Shown piece by piece: positions 1 to 7,845 of a stretch of DNA of 64,000 bases. Within the stretch, counting starts at the first letter, position 1. Every line of letters begins with the position of its first letter. Made by a program: the position numbers and the translations under genes. Below the pieces are notes generated by a model, which saw only the letters and a program-made list of their open reading frames with translations, had not been told where the DNA came from and did not search any database. The stretch comes from Winogradskyella luteola (GTDB lineage Bacteria; Bacteroidota; Bacteroidia; Flavobacteriales; Flavobacteriaceae), in NCBI RefSeq assembly GCF_019203985.1, contig NZ_JAGSPD010000008.1, forward strand, positions 120,837-184,836. Reading direction: 5' to 3'.

Positions 1-266
1 TGCGAAAAGCCATAAATGTATTCGTCTAGATAGTGATAACCAGAACAACCATCCCAACCTTTTAAGCGTGTATCTGGGCTTAATTGCATCATTCCAAATG
101 GCAAGGTTGCACCTGGATAAGTATGGCCATGACCACCAGTACCAATAAACGTATTGACGTAGTTTATTAACGGTTGATCTTTTTGAGCTTCAGGAATTGC
201 TGGGGAATTATTACAGCTTAAAAATAAGCTTAGAATAATTATAGTAACGGTTGGTTTGAGCTTCAT
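1..266 (-). CDS. GH92-like alpha-mannosidase lipoprotein (5' end only)
   Basis: Only the first 88 or so codons lie in the window; the gene continues past the left edge. Reading the minus strand from the ATG at 264-266 gives a lipoprotein signal (hydrophobic run ending SLFLSC, lipid-attachment Cys near residue 18). A segment follows that reads YVNTFIGTGGHGHTYPGA and then LPFGMMQLSPDT, the hallmark N-terminus of glycoside hydrolase family 92. Family members are exo-acting, calcium-dependent alpha-mannosidases that trim mannose from glycoproteins or mannans outside the cytoplasm. A lipid anchor would place it in the periplasm or on the outer membrane. The catalytic residues are outside the window, so activity is inferred from family membership. 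No SusC/SusD pair is visible on this side. Confidence 0.85.
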   Translation of the reverse strand, partial: MKLKPTVTIIILSLFLSCNNSPAIPEAQKDQPLINYVNTFIGTGGHGHTYPGATLPFGMMQLSPDTRLKGWDGCSGYHYLDEYIYGFS

Positions 267-403
267 CAAAAAGATTACTGATTTTAAACGTCTAATATAC
301 TAAATCAATAATCATATCCGATAAACATTATTTCAATAGCATTAACAAATTAATAAGATACTTTTTATTATCGTTCACTAAATTTGTTTTTTAAACATTT
401 TGC

Positions 404-1630
404 ATGATGCGTTGGATTATTTTTATAATTGTTTATTTGCTGTTTACGATTTATAGTTTTCAAGCTATAAAAACAATAACTAAACAAAGCTGGGTACATT
501 ACCTATTTATAGCGATTGCTGTAGTTGTTATAGGTAACTTTATATTTCAGTTTACAACATCTTCCGAAGGTCGTGTTTTAAGCCCGGCAAAAAGCTATGC
601 GTTTGGTTTTCTATTAGCTTTCATGTCCTTAGCTTTAGTTTTGGTGCCAATTCTTTTAGGTGAAGACATAATAAGAGGTGCGTTAGGATTGTATGATAAA
701 TTGGTCACTAAAGAAACGTTCTATTTACCATCTCGAAGAAAGTTTGTAAGCCAGATTGCACTTGGTCTAGCGGCTATTCCTTTTACATCATTACTCTATG
801 GTATGTATAGAGGTAAATACAGATTTAGAGTATTAAACTACACATTGCATTTTGAAGATTTGCCAGATGCCTTTGACGGATACAGGCTAACCCAAATAAG
901 TGATATTCATTCGGGAAGTTTCGACAATAAAGAGAAAATTGAATATGCTGTTGATTTAATAAACGAGCAACAATCTGATACAATATTATTTACAGGAGAC
1001 ATGGTAAATAATAAAGCTTCTGAGATGATTCCCTGGAAAGATACTTTTGGTCGACTTAAAGCCAAAGATGGTAAGTTTTCGGTTTTGGGAAATCATGATT
1101 ATGGGGATTATGTAGATTGGCCAACAAAAGAAGAAAAATCAAAGAATTTAGAGGATTTAAAGACCATTCAAAAAGACATAGGCTTTGATTTGTTATTAAA
1201 TGAGCATCGCTATCTAGAAAAGGATGGTCAAAGAATTGCTATTGTTGGTGTAGAAAATTGGGGGAAAGGTGGTTTTAAAAAAGCAGGTGACCTAAAAAAG
1301 GCATCATCTCAAATAGAGCCTAACGATTTTAAAATACTTATGAGCCACGATCCAAGTCATTGGGATGCTGAGGTTGTTAATGATGATTACCATTATCACT
1401 TAACCTTGAGTGGGCATACACATGGTATGCAATTCGGAATTGAAATTCCGGGTTGGATAAAGTGGAGTCCTGTAAAATGGCGTTACAAACAATGGGCAGG
1501 GATTTACGAAGCACTAGGTCAATACATCAATGTTAATAGGGGATTTGGATATTTAGGCTATCCTGGTCGTGTAGGTATCTGGCCAGAAATCACAGTGATA
1601 GAGCTTAAAAAAGGTAAAAAAGAAGCATAA
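404..1630 (+). CDS. Membrane-anchored metallophosphoesterase (calcineurin-like)
   Basis: A 408-residue protein. The N-terminal 140 residues hold about four hydrophobic segments (roughly 3-22, 32-50, 65-86 and 112-130). The C-terminal two thirds is a calcineurin-like phosphoesterase domain with the metal ligands in order: DIH in QISDIHSGSF (near 166), GDMVNN (near 197), GNHDYGDY (near 229), a later SHDPSHW, and GHTHGMQFG (near 338). This layout resembles the YkuE/YaeI group, whose substrates are poorly known; some act on lipid pyrophosphates or UDP-sugar lipids. The gene stands alone on the plus strand with AT-rich flanks. ATG at 404 and 407 are equally plausible starts. The substrate is unknown. 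Confidence 0.85.
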   Translation: MMRWIIFIIVYLLFTIYSFQAIKTITKQSWVHYLFIAIAVVVIGNFIFQFTTSSEGRVLSPAKSYAFGFLLAFMSLALVLVPILLGEDIIRGALGLYDKLVTKETFYLPSRRKFVSQIALGLAAIPFTSLLYGMYRGKYRFRVLNYTLHFEDLPDAFDGYRLTQISDIHSGSFDNKEKIEYAVDLINEQQSDTILFTGDMVNNKASEMIPWKDTFGRLKAKDGKFSVLGNHDYGDYVDWPTKEEKSKNLEDLKTIQKDIGFDLLLNEHRYLEKDGQRIAIVGVENWGKGGFKKAGDLKKASSQIEPNDFKILMSHDPSHWDAEVVNDDYHYHLTLSGHTHGMQFGIEIPGWIKWSPVKWRYKQWAGIYEALGQYINVNRGFGYLGYPGRVGIWPEITVIELKKGKKEA

Positions 1631-1736
1631 TTGCTAACAATTGTTTATTTTTATCTTGCTGATAACAAACAGACTAGATTTACTAACAAAAATTCATGTA
1701 GGTCTAAGAAATACATTTGACTAAAACTATTAACGT

Positions 1737-2033
1737 ATGTCAAAATTTGGGGAATTAATAGATGTCGATATTCCGGTACTATTAGACTTCTATACAGAAT
1801 GGAATGATCAGTCCACAGCCATGCATCCTGTGCTTAGAGATGTTGCTGCCGTACTTGGCGATAAAGCTAAGATCATAAAAATAGATGTGGATAAAAACAA
1901 GGAGTTAGCAGAAGCCCTTCGGGTTAAAGGATTACCAACCTTGATTATCTATAAAAATGGTGAAATGAAATGGCGTCATAGTGGTGAGCAAGATGCCAAT
2001 ACTTTAATAGGTGTTATCCAAGAGTATATTTAG
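1737..2033 (+). CDS. Thioredoxin-fold protein lacking the active-site cysteines
   Basis: A 98-residue cytoplasmic-looking protein with the thioredoxin pattern: a beta strand (VLLDFYTEW), a helix, the KIDVDKN strand, the conserved cis-proline in KGLPTLIIYKNG, and a C-terminal helix. The position that is normally WCGPC reads WNDQS, and there is no cysteine anywhere in the protein. It therefore cannot do thiol-disulfide exchange. Such proteins keep the fold as a binding or chaperone module; the role here is unknown. The reading frame is intact and well conserved elsewhere, so it does not look like a decaying gene. Its stop overlaps the stop of the convergent deacetylase gene by a few bases. Confidence 0.8.
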   Translation: MSKFGELIDVDIPVLLDFYTEWNDQSTAMHPVLRDVAAVLGDKAKIIKIDVDKNKELAEALRVKGLPTLIIYKNGEMKWRHSGEQDANTLIGVIQEYI

Positions 2034-2707
2034 TATAGAGCTTTAAATTGAAAACCTCTTTCACTGTAATAATCCAAAACCTTCGGAAGTACATATTTTA
2101 AATTTCGGGAGGCCTTAACACTGTCATGAAACACAACAATACTGCCTTCTTTTGAGGCTGAAATAACATTGTTATAGCTAGCTTCTTCAGACACAGATTT
2201 GTCCCAGTCGTAAGATAGCACATCCCACATTACTATTTTGTAGTCTTGTTTTTGAAGTTGTTTGGCTTGTTTTGTTTTAAACTTACCGTATGGGGGTCTG
2301 AAAATTTTTGGATTGCTAATTTCAGATTCAGACTTTAAAATTTTCCGCTCATATTTATTTATGTAAGTCTCAATCAATTCATTTGTGAATTCAATTTCGG
2401 TTATGTAAGCACTGCTTTTGGTTTTCCACCCTTTTGAATGCCAATATGTATGATTTCCAACTGAGTGGCCGTTTTTAAGAATTTCCCAAAAAACCCTAGG
2501 GTTTTCTTTAATGTTCTTACCAATACAAAAGAAGGTGGCTTTTGCTTTGTAAGATTTTAAGGTTTGAAGTACCCAATTTGTAATTTCGGGAGTTGGACCA
2601 TCATCAAAAGTTAGATACAGTTCTTTATTATCGGTATCTATATTCCAGATAAAATTTGGAAATAGTGTCTTTACAAATCCAGGTGTTTTTGCTGGAATGA
2701 TCTGCAT
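2030..2707 (-). CDS. NodB-domain polysaccharide deacetylase
   Basis: A 225-residue carbohydrate esterase family 4 protein. Motifs in order: TFDDGPTPE (catalytic base and metal Asp, near 33), ATFFCIG, GNHTYWHS (metal His pair, near 82-86), RPPYGKFK (near 139), a WDVLSYDWD segment, and FHDS (catalytic His, near 194). These enzymes remove N-acetyl groups from chitin-like or peptidoglycan sugars. There is no clear signal peptide, so it may be cytoplasmic or exported by another route. It lies 6 bp downstream of the DUF2723 membrane protein on the same strand and is likely co-transcribed with it, which points to cell-surface glycan work. Confidence 0.88.
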   Translation of the reverse strand: MQIIPAKTPGFVKTLFPNFIWNIDTDNKELYLTFDDGPTPEITNWVLQTLKSYKAKATFFCIGKNIKENPRVFWEILKNGHSVGNHTYWHSKGWKTKSSAYITEIEFTNELIETYINKYERKILKSESEISNPKIFRPPYGKFKTKQAKQLQKQDYKIVMWDVLSYDWDKSVSEEASYNNVISASKEGSIVVFHDSVKASRNLKYVLPKVLDYYSERGFQFKALY

Positions 2708-2713
2708 GATTTT

Positions 2714-5700
2714 TTAGTCTTCTTCAGGTGCTATGGAATCTTGTAAGGAGTCGTTTAAAATAGCATTGATATCTAAATCTTCTGGTATTATGTCTTCCTC
2801 TTCCGAAGGTCCCATCAATTTATCTAATAAACTTAGGTAGCTATTAAATTTCTTGGTTTCTTCCAGAGCAAAATCTTTATCATTATAAACCACTAAAATA
2901 TCCACTAAAGCTCTATAGCGTTGAATGTCTAAGTAGATGTCTTCTATTAAGCGCATCTGGTCATCCTCATCCAATCCACCAAAATACATAATATTTTCTT
3001 GGTATATTTTAGCTACATCTTTATAAAGTGCGCGTCCTTTTTCTTTATTGCCAATTTCATAATAAGCACTTATATAAGGTTCTAAAAGTGAATGGAAACC
3101 AAATTTATCAACTGGCATTTTCTCCATTGCTAAATCAGCAATTTCTTCAGCTTTCTCTAACTTTTCCTCATTGATGAGTGTTTCAATTAAGCGTGCTAAA
3201 TTACCTCTGTAGGTAATACCGTTTCTTCGGGTTTCTATATCGTGGTATATATCTTCTCCACTACCTCCCCAATTCCATTCTTTTACCATATCGTACATTA
3301 AGTCCGCATCAACACGTCCCATATCGTATGGATTGGCTCTATCTACAGGTGTTTTTATTGGTACAAGTTTATAGCACATGCCATCTAGCTGTAGATAGTC
3401 TTTAAGCCAAATGTAATCGTCTGCTCCAAAGGCGCCACCAGTAAAATAAATTGGGCGTTCCCAATTGTTATTGGCTATAATATCTAGCATTAACAAGCGG
3501 TTTTTATAGATATAACTCCCCTCAATTTCTGCATAGAGCTTATCTTCAATCTTATCTGCATCCTTTGGTTTCACAATTCCGTTTTTTAATACAACATCTT
3601 TGTTAACAGGAATACTGATATGTCTAGTTGGAAAATAATTAGTGTTCAAGATATGACTTGGGTATTGTCTTGGGTCTTCTCCTTGCCGCTCTACTACATA
3701 CTTAAACTTTGTACTTGGTTTATCACTAGAAACAAAGTCCATAAAGTCTTTTATTGGTAAAGTGTCTTTGGTTATTTCTCGCCTTATAATAACATCTCTG
3801 GTTCCGCCTCTGTATTGATTATGTGTTAATTGTGAAGGAATTGGATCACTTTCGTAAGCTTTACGTTTCATTTGGTCGATGTACCAATCTGTTTGAAACA
3901 AACTGGTATTGACTACACGAACATCTTTACGTACCCCCTCAATTTCCTGAAGATACCAAAGTGGGAACGAATCGTTATCTCCAATAGTAAATAGAATAGC
4001 GTTTGGATCACAAGATTCTAAATATTTACGTGCCATAGCATTGGCAGTATATTTTCCTGAGCGATCATGGTCGTCCCAATTATTTGCAGCCAAGATACCA
4101 GGAACAATTACAATACAGGTTAAAGTAATTACAGGGGCTAAAAATTTGGATTTCAGACTGGATTTCAACAAATCATAAATCGCATAAACACCAAAACCAA
4201 TCCAAATGGCGAACACATAGAACGAGCCTACAACAGAGTAATCACGTTCTCGTGGTTCAAAAGGTCTTACATTAGTGTAAAATTGAATGGCAATCCCTGT
4301 TAGTAAAAAGAATACCAACAATACCCAAAAGCGCTTAGCGTCTGTATACATTAAGAAGAAAAATCCAACTAAACCTAGCAATAATGGGAGGAAATAATAA
4401 GTGTTTCTGGCTTTGTTTTCCAAAACTTCGGTTGGTAAATTGTCTTGCGATACTCCAAGATGTAATTCGTCAATAGGCTTAATTCCAGAAATCCAATTAC
4501 CGTTAAAATCATCATACTTTCCTTGTATATCATTTTGTCGGCCTGTAAAATTCCACATAAAATAACGCCAATACATGTAACCAAACTGATACTGAAACAT
4601 ATAGGCAAGATTATCGATAAAAGATGGTTTTTCAATAGTTAAATATTGCTGGCCATAACGTCTTAAAAATTGGTCATAACCTTCATAATCGATTTCTCCA
4701 TTGGCAACCCGCTGTCTAAAATCATTAACCACTTTATCGAATCGCCTTTTTTCCTGTACAGAATACTGACCTGCCTCTTCTTCCGAAAGACCATAACTCA
4801 AAGCTTCATTGTAGGCACGGGTTTGTAGGTTTGGATCGACTTTAAAATCAATCAAGCCCGTAAACATCATATAATTTTCGGCATGTTCACTGCTCCACAT
4901 TCTAGGTAATATTGCAGCATGGTCATGATTGTAGTTTTGCTTACTGCCTTCCCAGTCATTAATAATAACGTATTCACCTAATTCTTCATCGCGTTCGTAA
5001 TTCTTTTTATCGTCGACAAAAGGCTCATCTTTATCTGCACCAGAGTAAATTTCGGTAAATTGTGGGCCATAGAACAAATGCGTTTCAGGATATTGCTCTA
5101 GGTTGTAATATGCCAAAAGCTCTCGGGCATCAGAAGGATCATTTTCATTAATAATCACTTGTGCATTGGCACGTATGGGTAGCATCATCCAAGAGGAAAA
5201 TCCTATGAAAATAAACATGAGACAAAGTACTAAGGTGTTTGCATGGATCATTTGTTTTTTTCTGGTGTAATTCAATCCAAAATAGAACAAAGCAATGACC
5301 ATTAAACCTGTGATGATTGTACCTGAATTAAATGGTAGACCTATAGAATTGACAAAAAACACTTCGAGATTACCAAAAAGTTTTAAGGTAGTTGGCAATA
5401 ATAATTTGAATATAAAAAGCAAGATTGCTGCAGAAGCCAAATTTGCAATAATGAAATTCTGTATTGTTATGGTTTTGTAATTTTTAAAGTAATAGATAAG
5501 ACCAATTGCAGGAATGGTCAATAAACCCATAAAGTGGACACCAAAAGACAAACCAATAACAAAAGCGATAAGTATAAGCCAACGGTTACCTCTAGGTTTG
5601 TGCATGTCTTGTTCCCAACGTAACGCAAGATAAAACATCACAGCCATAATTAAGGTGGCCATGGCATATACCTCGGTTTCTACTGCATTAAACCAAAACG

Positions 5701-6109
5701 AATCCGTAAACGTAAAAGCTAAACTGCCAACTAAAGCACTGCCCAATATGGCTATGCCTTTATTTTTACTTGAGTCAGTTTTATATTTAACAAGCTTTAC
5801 TAATAATATGCTGATAGTCCAAAACATAAAAAGTATAGTAAATGCACTGGCAACAGCACTCATCATATTTATTATCATCCCTATTTGGGAAGGCTCAAGA
5901 GCAAATATGGAGAAAAAAGCTCCTAACATTTGAAACAGTGGTGCTCCAGGTGGATGTCCAACCTGTAATTTTGATGAGGTTAAAATGTATTCGCCAGCAT
6001 CCCAAAAGCTTACTGTAGGTTCTATGGTTAGAGCATATACTGCAAATGCTACGGCAAACACAAACCAAGCTAATATGTTATTCCACCTTTTAAAGTTAAA
6101 ATCTGTCAT
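2714..6109 (-). CDS. DUF2723 multi-pass membrane protein (glycosyltransferase-like, TMEM260 type)
   Basis: About 1,131 residues. The N-terminal half is strongly hydrophobic with roughly a dozen membrane spans and carries the family signature WDAGEYILTSSKLQVGHPPG near residue 40, an acidic pair followed by GHPPGAP. The C-terminal third is soluble, with tetratricopeptide-like helices (around 960-1080), and ends in an acidic tail. DUF2723 proteins are related to GT-C glycosyltransferases; the animal homologue TMEM260 is a protein O-mannosyltransferase. A role in O-glycosylation of exported proteins is likely but inferred. I use the ATG at 6109 (MTDFNFKRW), not a GTG nine bases upstream, because it matches the usual N-terminus. 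It is followed at 6 bp by the deacetylase gene. Confidence 0.85.
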   Translation of the reverse strand: MTDFNFKRWNNILAWFVFAVAFAVYALTIEPTVSFWDAGEYILTSSKLQVGHPPGAPLFQMLGAFFSIFALEPSQIGMIINMMSAVASAFTILFMFWTISILLVKLVKYKTDSSKNKGIAILGSALVGSLAFTFTDSFWFNAVETEVYAMATLIMAVMFYLALRWEQDMHKPRGNRWLILIAFVIGLSFGVHFMGLLTIPAIGLIYYFKNYKTITIQNFIIANLASAAILLFIFKLLLPTTLKLFGNLEVFFVNSIGLPFNSGTIITGLMVIALFYFGLNYTRKKQMIHANTLVLCLMFIFIGFSSWMMLPIRANAQVIINENDPSDARELLAYYNLEQYPETHLFYGPQFTEIYSGADKDEPFVDDKKNYERDEELGEYVIINDWEGSKQNYNHDHAAILPRMWSSEHAENYMMFTGLIDFKVDPNLQTRAYNEALSYGLSEEEAGQYSVQEKRRFDKVVNDFRQRVANGEIDYEGYDQFLRRYGQQYLTIEKPSFIDNLAYMFQYQFGYMYWRYFMWNFTGRQNDIQGKYDDFNGNWISGIKPIDELHLGVSQDNLPTEVLENKARNTYYFLPLLLGLVGFFFLMYTDAKRFWVLLVFFLLTGIAIQFYTNVRPFEPRERDYSVVGSFYVFAIWIGFGVYAIYDLLKSSLKSKFLAPVITLTCIVIVPGILAANNWDDHDRSGKYTANAMARKYLESCDPNAILFTIGDNDSFPLWYLQEIEGVRKDVRVVNTSLFQTDWYIDQMKRKAYESDPIPSQLTHNQYRGGTRDVIIRREITKDTLPIKDFMDFVSSDKPSTKFKYVVERQGEDPRQYPSHILNTNYFPTRHISIPVNKDVVLKNGIVKPKDADKIEDKLYAEIEGSYIYKNRLLMLDIIANNNWERPIYFTGGAFGADDYIWLKDYLQLDGMCYKLVPIKTPVDRANPYDMGRVDADLMYDMVKEWNWGGSGEDIYHDIETRRNGITYRGNLARLIETLINEEKLEKAEEIADLAMEKMPVDKFGFHSLLEPYISAYYEIGNKEKGRALYKDVAKIYQENIMYFGGLDEDDQMRLIEDIYLDIQRYRALVDILVVYNDKDFALEETKKFNSYLSLLDKLMGPSEEEDIIPEDLDINAILNDSLQDSIAPEED

Positions 6110-6213
6110 GAAAATCACTTCTATTTAATGCAGGCGAATTTACTAATTATTATAGTAATGCCTACGTTTTTAAGTTAACGTTAAGTAATTTCAATTATTT
6201 TTTAGCATTTTTT

Positions 6214-6243
6214 TTGCCTAAGACAAACTTTGTCTTAAATTTG
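6214..6243 (+). promoter_or_regulatory. Bacteroidota-type promoter for tRNA-Gln
   Basis: TTG at 6214-6216, a 19-nt spacer, then TAAATTTG at 6236-6243, which matches the Bacteroidota -33/-7 consensus (TTG, TAnnTTTG). The tRNA starts 20 nt after the -7 box. The spacer contains a perfect 8-bp inverted repeat (6220-6227 and 6229-6236). Confidence 0.65.
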
Positions 6244-6262
6244 CATCCTCATTTTGAGAGAT

Positions 6263-6335
6263 TGGCCTATGGTGTAACTGGCAACACGTCTGGTTTTGGT
6301 CCAGAAGAGTCTAGGTTCGAGCCCTAGTAGGCCAA
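6263..6335 (+). tRNA. tRNA-Gln (anticodon TTG)
   Basis: A complete cloverleaf can be folded by eye. The acceptor arms are TGGCCTA (6263-6269) and TAGGCCA (6328-6334), and the D stem is GTGT/ACAC. The anticodon stem TCTGG/CCAGA encloses a 7-nt loop TTTTGGT with anticodon TTG, and the T arm is CTAGG/CCTAG around TTCGAGC. The discriminator base is A at 6335. CCA is not encoded (CAAAA follows). It decodes CAA and, by wobble, CAG. A palindromic terminator follows directly. Confidence 0.95.
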
Positions 6336-6336
6336 C

Positions 6337-6370
6337 AAAAAGCCCTAATCGAATTCGATTAGGGCTTTTT
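6337..6370. terminator. Perfect 34-bp palindromic terminator
   Basis: A perfectly self-complementary 34-bp sequence centred on GAATTC (6351-6356), with A5 on the left and T5 on the right. Folded as RNA it gives a GC-containing stem followed by a U run on either strand. It can therefore stop both the tRNA-Gln transcript and the convergent universal stress protein transcript, whose stop codon is 20 bp away. Confidence 0.9.
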
Positions 6371-6389
6371 ATATTTCATAAAGAATATT

Positions 6390-7214
6390 TTATATCTTAA
6401 AAGTAATCACAGGTCGTTTAGCATGATTGACTAAATCTTCACTAATGCTACTATTAAAGAAGTGTGCGATACCTTGCCTGCCGTGAGTACTAATACCAAT
6501 TAGATCTGCATCAATCTCTTCAGAAAAGTTTAGTATACCTTCTTCTACACTTGTGTCATTATGTACGTTTATAGTATAATTTTTAAAGGTTTGTCCTGAG
6601 ATAAAATCATTGATTCTGGCTCTAGAATTGTATGTGGTAATAAAATTATTAGCTGTATTTACTAAGAGTAAATGTATTTTGGCACCTAATAGTTCTGCAA
6701 GCTTAGCCGCTTGTTCGTATGTTTTTTTATTATCGTTTTTAAAGTCCGAAGCAAAAACAAAGTTTCTGATATTAAAACTTGCATGATGATTTTTAATAAC
6801 CAAAACAGGCACATCAGATGTTCTAACAACTTTTTCTGCATTAGAGCCCACAAACATTTCCTTGAGACCAGAAGCCCCATGAGAGCCCATAACAATTAAA
6901 TCAATATCTAATTCCTTACAAGATTTCTTTATTTCATTAAAAGTGATGTCTGCTTTCACGGTTTCATGGACAGTTATACCTTCTAAAAAATCACTTTCCA
7001 TGAGATCTTCAAATTTCTTATGTGCTAACTTCATAAAGAACAGGGTCTCAGGAATGTCGCTACGTACGGAACCAGGATCGATTTGCTGCATGGGAATCTC
7101 CATCATGTGTAGCAAATAAATCTCTGCATTATGCTTTTTTGCTAGCATTGCAGCTACTTTTAATGCGTTTTCTGCTTGCTCTGAAAAATCTGTAGGGACT
7201 AGTATTCTATTCAT
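6390..7214 (-). CDS. Tandem-domain universal stress protein (UspA family)
   Basis: 274 residues from the ATG at 7214, which gives the canonical opening MNRILVPTDFSEQAENAL; the frame stays open 24 codons further upstream but that stretch looks unlike a Usp N-terminus. Two Usp domains sit in tandem (about 1-142 and 150-274). The first has the ATP-binding pattern G-x2-G-x9-G-[ST], seen as MGSHGASGLKEMFVGS. The second has a degraded version (STHGRQG followed by NSS), so nucleotide binding may be confined to domain one. Usp proteins are cytoplasmic stress-adaptation factors. The gene is divergent from rimP and ends at the shared palindromic terminator. Confidence 0.88.
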   Translation of the reverse strand: MNRILVPTDFSEQAENALKVAAMLAKKHNAEIYLLHMMEIPMQQIDPGSVRSDIPETLFFMKLAHKKFEDLMESDFLEGITVHETVKADITFNEIKKSCKELDIDLIVMGSHGASGLKEMFVGSNAEKVVRTSDVPVLVIKNHHASFNIRNFVFASDFKNDNKKTYEQAAKLAELLGAKIHLLLVNTANNFITTYNSRARINDFISGQTFKNYTINVHNDTSVEEGILNFSEEIDADLIGISTHGRQGIAHFFNSSISEDLVNHAKRPVITFKI

Positions 7215-7274
7215 TATATTTTTGATTTGTGTTAGTCTCATAAAATTATGAAAATAATTCCACTTTACGAAGCT

Positions 7275-7305
7275 TTGAAAAATCAATATAAATGTTGTAT
7301 ATTTG
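7275..7305 (+). promoter_or_regulatory. Promoter of the rimP-nusA-infB operon
   Basis: TTG at 7275-7277, 20 nt, then TATATTTG at 7298-7305: a full match to the Bacteroidota sigma-A -33/-7 pattern. Transcription would start around 7311-7313, giving a leader of about 57 nt before rimP that contains the hairpin at 7333-7358. Confidence 0.7.
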
Positions 7306-7332
7306 CAACGTTATTTACGGAAATGAATACGC

Positions 7333-7358
7333 GAGAGGACGAAAAGTCCTCTCTTTTT
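7333..7358 (+). promoter_or_regulatory. Terminator-like leader hairpin before rimP
   Basis: Inverted repeat GAGAGGAC (7333-7340) / GTCCTCTC (7346-7353) with a GAAAA loop, followed by five T (7354-7358). It has the form of an intrinsic terminator but lies between the rimP promoter and the rimP start, ending 10 bases before the ATG. It could act as an attenuator, possibly a feedback site for NusA encoded downstream; that role is inference. Confidence 0.7.
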
Positions 7359-7368
7359 ATATTTAAAA

Positions 7369-7833
7369 ATGTTCAAGAAAACAGTAGAGGATTTATTGAA
7401 AAATGCATTAGATGAAAGACAAGACTTGTTCTTGATAGATTTTAATGTTTCTGGAGATAATGCCATTAAAGTTGTGATTGATGGTGATAATGGAGTGCTA
7501 GTTGAAGATTGTATGTATATCAGCAGAGCCATTGAACACAATATAGATAGAGACGAGCACGATTTTTCTTTAGAGGTTTTATCATCTGGTGCAACAACAC
7601 CTTTGGTTTTGCCAAGACAGTATAAAAAGCATATTGGTAGAAACCTAGAAGTAAAAACTAATAGTGGCGAAAACCTTGAGGGTCAACTCGCTGCAACAGA
7701 TGAAGAAGGGGTAGTTTTAAAATGGAAAGCTAGAGAGCCAAAACCAGTAGGAAAAGGAAAAGTAACAGTAACTAAAGAGGCCAATGTGGCCTTTAAAGAT
7801 ATTAAAGAAGCAAAAGTTAAAATAAAATTTTAA
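7369..7833 (+). CDS. rimP: Ribosome maturation factor RimP
   Basis: 154 residues, the normal length for RimP. The N-terminal alpha-beta domain (1-75) contains the family segments VSGDNAIKVVIDGDNGV and the CMYISRAIEHNID helix, then FSLEVLSSGATTPLVLPRQY. The C-terminal small beta-barrel (from about 85) has the HIGRNLEVKT and LEGQLAATDEEGVVLKW strands. RimP binds the pre-30S subunit and helps its maturation. It is the first gene of the classical rimP-nusA-infB operon and ends 12 bp before nusA. Confidence 0.95.
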   Translation: MFKKTVEDLLKNALDERQDLFLIDFNVSGDNAIKVVIDGDNGVLVEDCMYISRAIEHNIDRDEHDFSLEVLSSGATTPLVLPRQYKKHIGRNLEVKTNSGENLEGQLAATDEEGVVLKWKAREPKPVGKGKVTVTKEANVAFKDIKEAKVKIKF

Positions 7834-7845
7834 TTCATATCAATT

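Noticed and set aside
4375..4635. An 86-codon hydrophobic frame on the minus strand
   Set aside because: It lies within the DUF2723 gene in another frame; hydrophobicity comes from the host sequence.
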